Positions 19,844 through 30,897 of a DNA stretch of 62,404 nucleotides are shown here, piece after piece. This DNA comes from Pseudovibrio sp. JCM 19062 (lineage in GTDB: Bacteria > Pseudomonadota > Alphaproteobacteria > Rhizobiales > Stappiaceae). Each line of letters begins with the position of its first letter. Position 1 is the first letter of the stretch. The stretch spans positions 1 to 62,404 of the forward strand of contig BAXV01000017.1 of NCBI GenBank assembly GCA_001310715.1. The letters run 5' to 3'. The position numbers were made by a program, and so were the translations under genes. The notes under the pieces were generated by a model that saw only the letters and a program-made list of their open reading frames with translations, ran no database searches and was not told the origin of the DNA.

Positions 19844-21411
19844 TCAGTGACGCGGTTTTAGCCCCGTCGCGCTACACGCTTGTTCTAAAACAGCTTCTTT
19901 GGATTTAGCAGTATTCAGCTTCACCCAGTCGATCTCTCCCGCATCGTAACTTTGCTGAAGGCGGACCACCTTCGCATCTGCGTCCGATGCGTCGCCGTGT
20001 CGCGACTCGACCGGTTGATAAGTGTCTCAACGTCAGCTTCCAGCCAAAGCCCGACAAACTCCGCCCCGGTCTTTGTCGCGACCTGCTCAACTGCGTCTCT
20101 CTCGTCTTTCTTGCTGAATACCCCATCAACAATGACAGAGTGCCCAGCAGCCAGAACCAGTTCCGCGCGGTGCATCAACTCAGCATAAACCTTTGCCGAA
20201 AACTCGGGCGTGTAGGCTTGCTTGGCTGCCTTGTGAAATTCGTCAAGACCTAGCAACTCCTTGCGCAAAACATCTGTGCGCAGATGTACCGCCCCCGGCA
20301 TAGGCCCAAGCATCGGAGCCAGCTTTTGACCGAGTGTCGTCTTACCTGTGCCCGAAAGCCCGCCAATTACGCAGAGCACTGGCGGCGTTGGTTCAAGTGC
20401 GTGCTGGCAGATCTTGAAGTACTCCTCAGCCTGATGCTCCGTCTTGCGGCGGGTTGCTCCTTCTTGATGTAAAGAAGCCGCCGCAGCAATTTTGGCCCGG
20501 ATAGCTGCTCGCATCATCAGGTAGAACCTGAGAACACGAATATCTTTCAGATGCTGTGGCTCCTGCGTTAGTTGCAGGTAAGCATTGAGCACCACGTTGG
20601 CCGCCTCCGGCTCTTTCCGCTCACACAGATCCAATAACAAGAACGCCAGATCATAAAGAACGTCGCCAGTTGCGATTGCATCGTCGAACTCGACAGCATC
20701 AAACAACATAGGCTTGCCATCAAACATCACGATGTTGGCAAGGTGCGCGTCTCCATGGGTGAGGCGAATAAGGCCCAGTTCACCGCGTTTATGGATAATG
20801 CCTTCGATAAACTGATGTTCCTTGCGGGCAGCCTTATCCAGTGCAAGGACTTCCTCAGCCGGAAAGAACTGCGGGAACTCCTGAAACGCATCAAGGTTCT
20901 GGTTGGTATAGGCGAGCAGATCATCAATCCACGGCTGCGCTTCGCGTTGGGTCGTCCGGCTGTGCGCGTCCACCATGAGCTTGGCAAGATCAAGCGCGAG
21001 TTCTCTAGTGATCCCCTTTTCCTCAGCGATCCGGTCCAGTCCCAGATGCTCGTTGAAGCGGTTCATATGAACAACCCACTCAACCACATCTCCCTGACCG
21101 GCCAGCTCCAGCGTGCCATCCCGCTCAAGTGTAATCGGCAATGTGCTGCGATAGATCTGCGGCGCATACTGACTGTTAAGGCGTATTTCCGCTTCACAGG
21201 CACTCTTGCGTTTTTCAAGGCTGGAATAGTCGAGGAAGGGAAACTTCACATCCCGTTTCATCTTGTAGGCATCGTTCCCCACCAGAAACGCGATGTTTGC
21301 ATGGGTATCAATGCGTTTGACCTCTTGCCCCCGGTGCGCAGAAGGTGAAGAGAAGAAACCAATGATGTCACTTTGGGTCAGGGTATCCACGTCAAAACTG
21401 CCTGTGGTCAT
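19844..21411 (-). CDS. Bifunctional aminoglycoside phosphotransferase-like/P-loop kinase fusion, one frame break
   Basis: Two domains. Residues 1-330 resemble the APH/choline-kinase fold: LTHGDAHLANIVMFDG is the Brenner-type catalytic loop and LFDAVEFDD the metal Asp motif. Residues about 340-520 form a nucleoside/zeta-toxin-like kinase with Walker A GGLSGTGKTTL. A missing base near 20011 moves the C-terminus to the frame ending ACSATGLKPRH at 19844, about 522 residues. Start ATG 21411 has GAGGAG seven bases upstream. This COG2187/COG0645-type architecture is widespread, with unknown substrates; antibiotic resistance should not be inferred. Confidence 0.85.
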
Positions 21412-21714
21412 GGGTACACTCCTCGAAACTGCGCAAACCTGAATGTGTTGTGCACGCTCTTGTCGTAAATGCCAATCTATCAATCGGGCTTAGGACATAT
21501 TCTGGGGCCGTGAATTTAGTATGAAGGCTCCCACAGGAAAATGGGAATGAAGGATGAACGCGAAAGCGCCCGGTCTGTCATGCAGACCCTCATAATCACA
21601 CTGCAAATTGCCCGGTTCATTCCTATTGGGAATAATAAAGGGAAATACTGCAGATTTGCATGGGCGCATAATCCGCGTATCTTCGCCCCAATTGAATTAG
21701 GACTGGAGTGAGGG

Positions 21715-23388
21715 ATGAGCCAGACAAAACGGACCGGTGGTCAGTTAATCGTAGATGCGCTGGAAGATCAGGGCGCAGAACGTGTCTTCTGTGTGCCGGG
21801 TGAGAGTTATCTTGCAGTTCTGGATGCGCTGTACGATGCCTCTGTTCCAGTAACCTTGTGCCGTCAGGAAGGCGGCGCGGCCATGATGGCAGAAGCATGG
21901 GGCAAGATGACCGGTAAACCGGGAATCTGCATGGTCACCCGTGGCCCCGGTGCAACCAACGCATCAGCAGGTGTGCATATCGCGCAGCAGGATTCCACGC
22001 CCATGATCCTGTTTGTCGGCCAGATCGCCCGCGACATGCGTGAGCGCGACGCGTTTCAGGAAGTCAACTACCGCCAGATGTTTGGCAGCATCGCAAAATG
22101 GGTTGCCGAGATTGACCAGCCGGACCGCATTCCGGAAATGGTCTCCCGCGCCTACCATGTCGCCACATCTGGTCGTCCAGGTCCCGTCGTTCTGGCCCTG
22201 CCGGAAGACATGCTGATCGAGCTGGCAGACGCACAGCGCGTTCCGGCCATGCGTCCGGTTGAAACCTATCCGTCCCCCCGTCAGATGGAAGAGTTCCACG
22301 AGCTTCTGGAAGCAGCAGAACGCCCGTTCTTCATTCTCGGTGGCTCCCGGTGGTCAGAAGAAACCTGTGACATCTTCAAAGCCATTGCAGAAAAGAACAA
22401 TCTGCCGGTCGGCGCTTCCTTTCGCCGCCAGATGCTCTTCGATAATGGCCATGCCTGCTATGCAGGTGATGTCGGCATCGGTATCAACCCAAAGCTCAAG
22501 GCCCGCATCGAGAACTCTGATCTTATCGTTCTCCTTGGCGACATCCTCTCCGAGATGCCAAGCCAGTCCTATTCCATACTGAACATCCCGGTCCCGGCCC
22601 AAAAGGTCGTGCACATTCATCCCGGCAGCGAAGAACTTGGCCGCATGTACGTGCCCACGCTGGGCATCAACGCAAGCCCCGCAGGCTTTTGTGAAGCATT
22701 GGCCGCGCTTGAGGTAAAGCAGCAAGCTGGCTGGAAGGCACAGGTTGAAGAGGCTCATGCTGACTATATGGCATGGTCTGGTGCCCGCCCAACAGTGGCG
22801 GGTGACCTGCAAATGTCAGAAGTCATGGAGTGGATCGAGAACAATCTCGACGACACCACCATCTTCGCCAACGGTGCAGGTAACTACGCAACATGGGTGC
22901 ACCGCTTCCACCGCTTCCGCAAATACAACACACAGCTGGCCCCAACCTGCGGCTCCATGGGCTACGGCCTGCCAGCAGCTGTAGCGGCAAAACTGAAGTT
23001 CCCGGAGCGTGATGTGGTTTGTTTTGCTGGCGACGGCTGCTTGCAGATGACCATTCAGGAACTGGGAACCGCTGTGCAAAGCGGTGCCAATATCATTGTG
23101 GTTGTCGTCGACAACGGCATTTACGGCACCATCCGTATGCATCAGGAGCGTGAATATCCGGGCCGTATCAGCGCAACCACCCTGCAAAATCCAAACTTTG
23201 CCGATGTGGCCAAGGCCTATGGCTTCCATTCAAGCACGGTGAAAACAGCTGATCAGTTCGGCCCGGCCTTTGAAGCTGCAAAAGCCAGCGGCAAACCAGC
23301 CCTGCTGCATCTGCATCTGGACCCTGAAGCGATCACACCAGTCCGCTCGCTGACGGAAATCCGCGAAGCGTCAATGGCTGCAAGCTAG
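21715..23388 (+). CDS. Thiamine diphosphate-dependent enzyme, acetolactate-synthase-like
   Basis: Intact 557-residue ThDP enzyme with the three-domain POX/IlvB layout. The PYR domain carries the cofactor-activating Glu in CRQEGGAAMMAEAWGK and TRGPGATNA. The PP domain has the metal-binding GDGCLQMTIQEL ... VVVVDN (GDG-N motif). No IlvN-type regulatory subunit gene is adjacent and no biosynthetic ilv neighbours exist. Candidates include a catabolic acetolactate synthase, benzoylformate- or oxalyl-type decarboxylase; the substrate is open. The start has GGAGTGAGGG upstream. It is convergent with the Pat-like gene. Confidence 0.85.
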   Translation: MSQTKRTGGQLIVDALEDQGAERVFCVPGESYLAVLDALYDASVPVTLCRQEGGAAMMAEAWGKMTGKPGICMVTRGPGATNASAGVHIAQQDSTPMILFVGQIARDMRERDAFQEVNYRQMFGSIAKWVAEIDQPDRIPEMVSRAYHVATSGRPGPVVLALPEDMLIELADAQRVPAMRPVETYPSPRQMEEFHELLEAAERPFFILGGSRWSEETCDIFKAIAEKNNLPVGASFRRQMLFDNGHACYAGDVGIGINPKLKARIENSDLIVLLGDILSEMPSQSYSILNIPVPAQKVVHIHPGSEELGRMYVPTLGINASPAGFCEALAALEVKQQAGWKAQVEEAHADYMAWSGARPTVAGDLQMSEVMEWIENNLDDTTIFANGAGNYATWVHRFHRFRKYNTQLAPTCGSMGYGLPAAVAAKLKFPERDVVCFAGDGCLQMTIQELGTAVQSGANIIVVVVDNGIYGTIRMHQEREYPGRISATTLQNPNFADVAKAYGFHSSTVKTADQFGPAFEAAKASGKPALLHLHLDPEAITPVRSLTEIREASMAAS

Positions 23389-23413
23389 ACGAATATGTCG
23401 TGGAGGCGATGAG

Positions 23414-26131
23414 CTAACTCATCGTCTCCCGATCAAGGGTCGTCACATCCAAAGACACATCCGCAAGCGCATCATCATCCGGTGAGCGTTTCACGCGGAA
23501 GCCAGATTGCGGCACATGTCCAGCATGGTGGTGTTCTCGCGCAGCACCTCGCCTTTGACTGTCCGAATGCCATCCACCTCGGCGTAGCGAATAATCAGCT
23601 TCATCAGGACCCAGCCAAGTCCCATCCCCTTCAGACCAGACTGAACCATCACCGCATACTCACCCTCGGTGTGGTCCGGGTTTGAGTGAAGTCGCACAAC
23701 ACCCAGTATATCGCCGGTTTCCGGATCAATAGCCGCAAACGCCATGGCCCGCGCGTAGTCCAGTTGAACAAGGCGGGCAAGGAACGTATGCGAAAACTCT
23801 TTGACCGGTGCAAAGAAGCGCAGCCGCAGATCATCAATGGAGACCTTCTCGAAGAACTTCTTCAAGATTCCCTGATCTTCAGGCCGGATCGGCCGGATCA
23901 AAATCGTCTTGCCATCCTTCAGTTGATGGGTGTGCTCCCACTCCACAGGGTAGGGCACGATAGACAGGCGTGAGGCTCCCTGCCGTCCCGGACGTTTGTC
24001 CGGAGCGCTGATCGCAACGCGCGCATCAAGCACCACAATACCGTCTTCATCGACCACAACCGGATTAAGGTCCAGCTCGCGTACCTCGGGAAAATCAACC
24101 GCAATCTGAGAGAGCTTCACCAGCAGCTGTTCCACTTCAGCAACATTGGCCGATGGCCGGTTTCGGAAGCCCTTCAGCAGTTTGGATGTGCTCGTGCGCG
24201 CCACCATCGCTTTGGCAAGGTTCAGGTCGATGGGGACCAGATCAATAGCTCGGTCGCCAATCACCTCAACAGATGTGCCGCCTTTGCCGAAGACAACCAC
24301 AGGACCAAACACCGGATCATCAGCAAGGCCAGCATATGTCTCAAGCCCAAATCGGCGCGTCACCATGGGCTGTATCTCCACGCCAGTAATCTCCGCCTCA
24401 GGATAAAAGTGCTGCACATTGCCTATGATCTTCTCAAAGGTCGCCTTCACACCCTCCACGCTATCCACGCCAAGGTGCACACCGCCTACATCTGACTTGA
24501 ACGTCAGATCAGGGCTGCTGACTTTCAAAACAAGCTGGTCGTGTTTGTCGAAAAGCACCTCCGCCACCTTGGCAGCCTCTTCAACGGTTTTGACAAGATG
24601 CAGCTCCACCTGATTAATCGCATAAGCGCGCAGCAACTCTTTTGTCTGTAAAGGAGTAAGCCACTTCTGCCCGTTCGCCAGTGCCCCGCGGATTGTCTCT
24701 TGCGCCAAACGTAGATTAGGCTTGTAATCGCTGGGCAAACTGTCCGGCACCGCGGATAGATGGTCCTTAGCCTCCTTGTAGCGCACCAGATGCATAAAGG
24801 AGCGGATCGCACCGGACGGGCTCGGATAACAGGGCACCCGCGCTTCATCCAGAACCTGTCGTGGAATATTGGAGCCGCCAGCCAGCGTTGTCACAAACGC
24901 CTGATGCCTGCCAAGCCGTTTGCGGTCTTCCTTGGCAGCATCGGCAAGCGCTTGGCAATCTGAGAAAAATCCTCAAAGGCCGTCGGAGCAGCTATCGCCA
25001 GAACGCCATCCGAATTTGGGTCCTGCAGGAGTGCACTAATGCCCTCTTTGAATTGCTCAGGACTTGCAGCTTCGGACAGCACAAGCGGGTTATCCGCGCG
25101 GGCATCCGTTCTGGTCAGTGAGACAAGTTTTTCCTTGGTTTGCGCACTGATCGGTGCAAGCTTTCCGCCTACTTTAGCCAGACGGTCAGCTGCAAGCGTT
25201 GCCAGACTACGGCCATTCGCGATGATCGACAGGCGGCGCCCTGCGGATGGAGCCACACGGGTAATCGTCTCCGCAGCTTCAAACATTTCGTCAAGATCAT
25301 AAACACGAAGCACACCGGCACGCTGCAAGGCGGCGTCATATACAGAATCGCGCGTCGCCAGACGGCTGGAATGAGCCGTACCGGAAATATGATGCAGGTC
25401 ACGGCTGGCACCACTGCGAATAACGATCACCGGCTTTGAACGGGCAGCAGCACGCGCTGCGGACATGAACTTGCGCGGGTTGCAATCGTCTCAAGGTGAA
25501 CAAGGATCGCTTTGGTCCGATAATCCTGCGCATACCAGTCCAGCAGGTCCGAGACATCCACGTCCAACCGGCGACCAAGCGAGACCACACCGGAAAAACC
25601 GATGGAATTGGCTTTGGCCCAGGAAAGGGTGGTGTTGAAGATGGTTCCCGAGCGGGAAATCAGCGCAAGCTCGCCTTTCAGCGCTTGTTCGCTGGTCAAT
25701 AGGGTCGAGAGCTTGAAATGCGGAGAGGCGATCCCCAGACTGCCCGGACCGAGAATTCGAATATTGTACGGGTGTGCCGCTTTCAACAGCGCATCAAGAT
25801 GCTCATCGCTCCAGCTGTCAAAACCGCTCGCGGGAATAACCACTGCGCGCGTGCCTTGTTTGCCAAGCTGGTGAATATCGCGGGCAGCCGTTGTATGGTC
25901 ACCAAGCAAAATGCCAAGATCTGCAGTGCCGTCCAGATCATTAATAGAGGCGACTGTCCTGAACCCGTCAGCGGCGGCACCCGGCAAGTTGACAAAACTC
26001 TTTGGCCCCGAAAACCCGCTGCTCACAAGGCTGCCGATGAGACGCTGCAGGATCATTTCCTGTTTGCTGTTCGGACCAACAATGGCAACAGAACGTGGTG
26101 AGGTCAGGCCCTCAAGATTGCAGATTGTCAT
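23414..26131 (-). CDS. Pat-like protein acetyltransferase: ADP-forming acyl-CoA synthetase fused to GNAT, three frame breaks
   Basis: About 906 residues after repair. Order: CoA-binding and ligase domains (SPRSVAIVGPNSK; ALISRSGTIFNTTLSWAKA; VVSLGRRLDVDVSDLLDW), ATP-grasp domain (VLKVSSPDLTFKSDVGGVHLG; RELDLNPVVVDEDG), then C-terminal GNAT (LRFFAPVKEF; GMGLGWVLMKLIIRYA; MCRNLGFRVKRSPDDDA). Breaks near 25455, 24893 and 23505. Enzymes of this build, such as Salmonella Pat, acetylate lysines of acetyl-CoA synthetase and other enzymes; in several the ligase half is inactive. Whether it is active here cannot be told. Confidence 0.86.
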
Positions 26132-26238
26132 GGCACATTCCCCGTCAAACTCATCTGAGTTTTAGGTCGGTTTAAAGCTGTGTTCAACTGAGACCATTGC
26201 CCACATACCGGAGTTGACGGGCAAGTGATCTGCAAAAT

Positions 26239-26274
26239 GAAAAAAAAGAGGTGCAGCTGTAAAGCGACACCTCT
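26239..26274 (-). terminator. Intrinsic terminator of the universal stress gene
   Basis: On the minus strand AGAGGTG pairs with CACCTCT (26247-26274), partly extended by inner GC pairs, and is followed by an eight-base U-run. It starts about 55 bases after the usp stop. A textbook Rho-independent terminator. Confidence 0.85.
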
Positions 26275-26328
26275 CTCCGTTTCAACATGGACAAGGATCG
26301 GGAGGCAAATGGGCGCCCGCCGATTGGA

Positions 26329-27157
26329 TCAGTGAGCCATCAGAACCGGGATGGTCATGGAGTGCAGAATGTCGCGGGTTGCTCCTCCAATGAGGTACTC
26401 ACGCATACGGCTATGGCCGTAACCACCCATCACCAGCAGATCCACTGCATTCTCTGAGACGTAGTTGAGAAGTGCATCACTAACACTGATTGGCGGGTTG
26501 TTGATCACATCAATATTGATCTCTAGATTATGGCGGGCAAGGTACGTTGCAATATCGGTCCCTGGCTCACCTTCGATTGGCTGGCCCTTGTTCACAATAA
26601 CGATGGTGACCTGCTCAGCCATTTCCAGAATTGGTAGCGCCGCATGGACTGCACGAGCAGCTGTTGCACTGCATCCCAAGCGACAGTTACCTTGTTGACC
26701 TTGAAGTCACCTTTGGAGATGAACGGAACGATCAGTGTCGGAACGCCGGATTCGAACAGCAGACCTTCAATCAGCATTTCGCGCATGGGTTCTGGCGCTT
26801 CAGGATTGTCCTGACCAATCACGACCATGTCGCTCAAACGGCAATGGGCCATAATGGATTCAAGCTGCCACCCGTAATGATTTCTTCCACACGTGTCTCG
26901 GTGGAAATGCCAGCCATCTCCGCATAGTTCTTGAACTTCTCGGTAGAGCTCTTTGCCGCGTCGACCGCCTGGGTTTTTGCAACCTGCAGATAATCGGTTG
27001 GCATTGGGGCTGCAAGAAATCCGGGTACGATTGGCTCGAATGCCAGTGCAAGACCCGTCGCATGTGCGCCTGCCTGACGTGCAAATTCCACAGCAACCTT
27101 GGATGCTGTTTGATCGCCGTTCAGATCGGTAATGGTGAGAATGTCCTTGATTGCCAT
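26329..27157 (-). CDS. Tandem-domain universal stress protein, two frame breaks
   Basis: About 276 residues with two UspA folds. Domain 1 starts IKDILTITDLNGDQTASK. Domain 2 (from FKVNKVTVAWDGS after repair) ends with the ATP-binding motif GGYGHSRMREYLIGGAT, the G-x2-G-x9-G(S/T) form. Missing bases near 26850 and 26668 explain three frames. A near-perfect FNR/FixK box lies 86-99 bases upstream, so induction under oxygen limitation is likely. The neighbouring Pat-like acetyltransferase is transcribed in the same direction but separated by a strong terminator. Confidence 0.88.
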
Positions 27158-27607
27158 AAGCCTGTCTCCTTGCCCTCTAATTATTAGCGGTATGGGAGGG
27201 TGTCCCTCGCAGAAATATTAGGTCGGTATTGCAGTTACTGCTTTGATCCTTGTCAACCTTAAACATTGGGATAAGGTTTTGAAAAATAAGTTAGTTTCAC
27301 TATTATTGTATGTTCTTGAGTGTAAGGTAGCCCAGTTTCGCTTCCAATAGGTATACTTGTAGTCTTTATACTTTAGGCAAAGAAGAGCTGTATGGTTTCG
27401 TAAAGGGCAGGTATTTCATAGACTTTAGTATTGTAAAGAACATTTAGCTAACCGTACCTAGGGGCATGTGAATATTCTTTATGCTCAAGGATAACTAAGG
27501 TTTTTTACTGATAATTTTATGTTATTTCTATAAACTAATAAAACTTAGGGAGGGGCTGTTTCTGCGCGCTTTGCAAGGACAGCTACATTTCATCGGGAGT
27601 AAAATGA
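27158..27607. other. AT-rich divergent promoter region between usp and dctP
   Basis: About 450 bases with no supported gene and very low GC. It holds the usp promoter with the FNR/FixK-type box at 27243-27256 and the start signals of the TRAP operon at the right end (GGGAG at 27595-27599). Confidence 0.6.
27243..27256 (-). promoter_or_regulatory. FNR/FixK-type box upstream of usp
   Basis: TTGACAAGGATCAA on the minus strand keeps the TTGA-N6-TCAA palindrome of the FNR/FixK family; compared with TTGAT-N4-ATCAA only one position differs. Its centre is 92 bases before the usp start, suitable for a class I or II activator site depending on the true transcription start. Confidence 0.6.
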
Positions 27608-28623
27608 ATGAAAAGTATTAAGGTGGCGACCGCTGCACTCGCGGCAACGATGCTCAGCATTTGTGGGTGAAGCTCTGGCTGCTGATGTGACTTGGAATGT
27701 CTCGTTGTGGGGGAAACGTCGTGCATTTACCGAGCACGTCGAAAAACTCTCCGAAGAGGTGGCTGCACGTACAAACGGCAAGTTCGAAATCAAACTGCAT
27801 TACGGCGGTGCTCTGTCCAAGTCCCGCGAAAACCTCGATGGCATTTCCATCGGTGCGTTTGAGATGGCTCAGTTCTGCGCGTCCTACCATGCAGATAAGA
27901 ACCCGACGCTAACCACCACCGATCTGCCATTCCTCGGCGTGCCAGATCTGGAAACACAGGTGAAGGTGGATTTTGCGCTCTATAATCACCCGGCTGTTCA
28001 AAAAGATCTGGCCGCTGGAACGCAAAGCTGCTGATGCCATCCCCAATGCCGCAGTACAACCTGCTCGGCAAAGGTGACGCGCCGACCAAACTCTCTGACT
28101 TTGAAGGCATGCGTGTGCGTGCTCTCGGCGGTGTTGGCAACGCAATGAAGACCATCGGCGCTGTTCCAACCACAGTGACAGCTGCTGAAGCCTATCAGGC
28201 GATTGATTCTGGCACCGTGCAGGCCGTAGCTTTTGCACCTCACGCGCATTTGTCATTCAAAACGATTGAAGCTGGTAGCTGGTGGACCAACAACCTGAAC
28301 CCAGGCACTGTGAGCTGTCCGGTTGTTGTCAGCAAAGACGCCTACGACATGCTTTCACCTGACTTCCAGAAGGCACTGGATGAAAGCGTCGCACCTGCCA
28401 TCCAGCATTATCTGGACACCTACGCTAAGGTCTACGACAAGTTCTACCCGGCTTTGGAAGAAAACGGCGTCGAGCAGATCACGTTCTCTGAAGAAGAACT
28501 TGCAAGCTTCAAGGCTGCTGCAGGTAAGCCAGTCTGGGACAAATGGTTGAAGACATGTCTGCAAAGGGCCTCCCGGCTGCAGACCTGCTCGCACTGGTTC
28601 AAAACACAGTTGCTGGCAAGTAA
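27608..28623 (+). CDS. dctP: TRAP transporter periplasmic solute-binding protein, three frame breaks
   Basis: Extracytoplasmic receptor of a tripartite ATP-independent transporter. Signal peptide begins MKSIKVATAALAATML and ends near EALAAD. The body shows DctP features: KFEIKLHYGGALS, LTTTDLPFLG, MPSPMPQYNLLG, LSDFEGMRVRALGG and the tail LVQNTVAGK. One extra G near 27666 and missing bases near 28014 and 28549 are corrected to give 338 residues. The ligand is likely a carboxylate, but nothing in the sequence fixes it. GGGAG lies upstream of the ATG. Genes for the small and large permease follow. Confidence 0.92.
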
Positions 28624-28630
28624 TTGCTTT

Positions 28631-28665
28631 GGCAAAGGCGCATCCAATTCGGATGTGCCTTTGCC
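28631..28665 (+). other. Intercistronic hairpin after dctP
   Basis: GGCAAAGGCGCATCC and GGATGTGCCTTTGCC form a 15-base stem with one G-U position and a five-base loop, seven bases after the dctP stop. No long U-run follows. Such hairpins between a binding-protein gene and its permease genes commonly stabilise the upstream message and lower permease expression. Confidence 0.6.
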
Positions 28666-28768
28666 TGTTCCGGTGAATACCATTCGTCGGAAGATAAGTT
28701 TAAGAGCCTGCTCCACTGCGATCTGGGCGGGCAGGGTACAACGTCTCTCTTAAAATCGGGCGGATGAC

Positions 28769-29440
28769 ATGTCCAAACCAAACGGCCCCATATATCCCAA
28801 GTCGGATATGGCCTATCTCCGCTTTAATGGTGCACTGGGAAGAATTGAAAACCTGTTCAATCTCATAGCCGCTACATCCATCCTTGTGTTGATGTTGCTG
28901 GCTGTGGTTCAGGTCGTTGGACGTAATCTGTTCAACCAGCCCGTGCCCGGCTTTATTGATATTACAGAACAAGCCATGGCCGTGTTCGCGTTCATGGGCA
29001 TTGCCTATTGTCAGCGCGTTGGTGGTCACATCCGTATGGAACTGGTGATTGGCGTTTTCAGGGGACGTGGCCAGTGGATCGCTGAATTCCTCGGAGTACT
29101 GGCAATCCTCTTCGTCGTATCCGTGCTGATCTACGGCTCTTATTTGCATTTCGACCGTGCATGGACCTTCGGCGACAGCACCATGGATATCGCGATCCCC
29201 ACATGGCCGTCTAAGTTTGTTGTGCCAGCAGCTCTGTCACTGCTCTGGCTGCGCCTTGTCTTGCAGCTCTTCGGCTACGCCCGCCTGATCATCAATCCGT
29301 CTGCATCGGTTCTGGATCTGCCGCACGTGATGGACGCTGCTCAGCATGCAAAGGCCGAGATTGAAGAGACATTCCATTCCGCTGAAAACGGAGCAGAGGG
29401 GCCAGAAATGAGAACACCTGCCCAAGGAGGTGCATCATGA
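28769..29440 (+). CDS. dctQ: TRAP transporter small permease subunit
   Basis: Intact, 223 residues. Four predicted membrane helices lie within about 27-180, with the DctQ pattern LLAVVQVVGRNLFNQPVPGF in the first part and CQRVGGHIRMELV after. The C-terminal 40 residues are a hydrophilic Glu/Ala-rich tail. It overlaps dctM by ATGA at 29437-29440, so the two permease subunits are coupled. Confidence 0.93.
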   Translation: MSKPNGPIYPKSDMAYLRFNGALGRIENLFNLIAATSILVLMLLAVVQVVGRNLFNQPVPGFIDITEQAMAVFAFMGIAYCQRVGGHIRMELVIGVFRGRGQWIAEFLGVLAILFVVSVLIYGSYLHFDRAWTFGDSTMDIAIPTWPSKFVVPAALSLLWLRLVLQLFGYARLIINPSASVLDLPHVMDAAQHAKAEIEETFHSAENGAEGPEMRTPAQGGAS

Positions 29441-30802
29441 CGCCGTTTGACATTGGCCTCATCATGACCGGAGTACTCCTGCTCCTCGTCATCATCGGCG
29501 TCCGCGTCGCTTTCGCCGCTGCGTTTGTCGGCATCATGGGCATGGTTGCAATCTTTTCCATGCGTTTGGGCTTTGAACGCGGTGTGATGACAGCGGCCAA
29601 AATGGCAGGCACGATCCCCCATTCCAAGTCGGTGACATACGCGCTTTCCGTTTTGCCAACCTTCATCCTGATCGGCTTTCTGGCTACTACGCAGGTCTGA
29701 CAAAGCAGCTGTTTGAAGCCTCCAAACGCTGGCTCGGCTGGCTTCCGGGCGGACTGGCAATCGGAACAGTCTTCGCAACAGCAGGGTTTGCAGCCGTATC
29801 CGGTGCATCAACCGCAACCTCCGCGGTGTTTGCCCGTGTAGCGATTCCGGAGATGCTGGAAGCAGGCTACTCCAAGCGTCTCTCCGCTGCCGTGGTAGCA
29901 GCAGGTGGCACGCTCGCCTCGCTGATCCCGCCAAGCGCGATCCTTGTGATCTACGCCATTTTGGTGGAAGAGAGCGTCGGCAAACTCCTCATGGCTGGTT
30001 TCCTGCGGGAGTTGTTTCGGTTATTATCTATGCGGCAATCATTTATGTCCTCGCCGTATGGCAGGGTGGCGCACCCGCAATCGGTGGCTACAGCTGGAAG
30101 CAGCGCTTTGAATCCGTACCCGGTACATTCCCGATCATCGGCGTAATCCTGATTATCTTCTCCAGCCTCTACTTCGGCTTCGCAACACCAACCGAGGCAG
30201 GTGCCTGTGGCGCGTTCGTGGTGCTGCTGGCAGCATTTTACAAAGGCATGCGCACCAAGCAGCTCTTCCTCGCTCTTCACGAGACGGCGAAACTGACGGT
30301 GATGATCTTCACGCTCATCTGGGGCGTGCTGGTCTACGTGCGCTTCCTCGGCTTCGCAGGCCTGCCCGATGCCTTCCGCGAGTTCATCGTTGCGCTGGAC
30401 TACCCGCCAATGATGATCATCGTCTGCATCTTGCTCGGTTATGCCGTGCTTGGCATGTTCATGGATGCGATCGGCATGTTGGTGCTGACCCTGCCTGTGG
30501 TCTTCCCGGCAATCATGGCGCTTAACGGCGGTCTGGATGTCAGCGCAGCAGACAGCACGCTCGGCATGTCCGGCGCAGCCTGTGCGATCTGGTTTGGCAT
30601 CATTGTGGTGAAGATGGCAGAGCTCTGTCTGATTACACCGCCCATAGGACTGAACTGCTTCGTGGTCTCCGGTGTGCGTCCTGATATTCCGGTACAGGAA
30701 GTCTTCCGCGGTGCAACCCCGTTCTTCGTGGCCGATGTCCTGACCGTAGCCGTGTTGGTGGCGTTCCCGGCGATCATCACCTTCCTGCCATCCTTGATGT
30801 AA
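29437..30802 (+). CDS. dctM: TRAP transporter large permease subunit, two frame breaks
   Basis: About 455 residues, the Na+-driven transport subunit with many helices. Motifs: TYALSVLPTFILIGFLA, VSGASTATSAVFARVAIPEM, GGTLASLIPPSAILVIY, FGFATPTEAGACGAF and LITPPIGLNCFVVSG, all DctM hallmarks. A missing base near 29688 and near 30003 joins three frames. A strong terminator follows at 30830, closing the dctPQM operon. Confidence 0.93.
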
Positions 30803-30829
30803 AACCGGGGATCAGTTGAGAGATTGGAA

Positions 30830-30857
30830 AACCCCGGTCTGTAGACCGGGGTTTTTT
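30830..30857 (+). terminator. Intrinsic terminator of the TRAP operon
   Basis: Perfect 11-base stem AACCCCGGTCT / AGACCGGGGTT with a two-base loop, then a short U-run. It begins 28 bases after the dctM stop. Confidence 0.9.
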
Positions 30858-30897
30858 ATTGCGTAATATTAAGCTGTTTCCAACAAAGAGCATTGCC

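Noticed and set aside
19844..21411. Aminoglycoside resistance
   Set aside because: The APH-like domain is part of a common two-domain protein of unknown substrate; resistance cannot be claimed from the fold.
21600..21660. ATTCC/GGAAT inverted repeat upstream of the ThDP gene as an operator
   Set aside because: Arms of only five bases with no second copy; too weak to report as a site.
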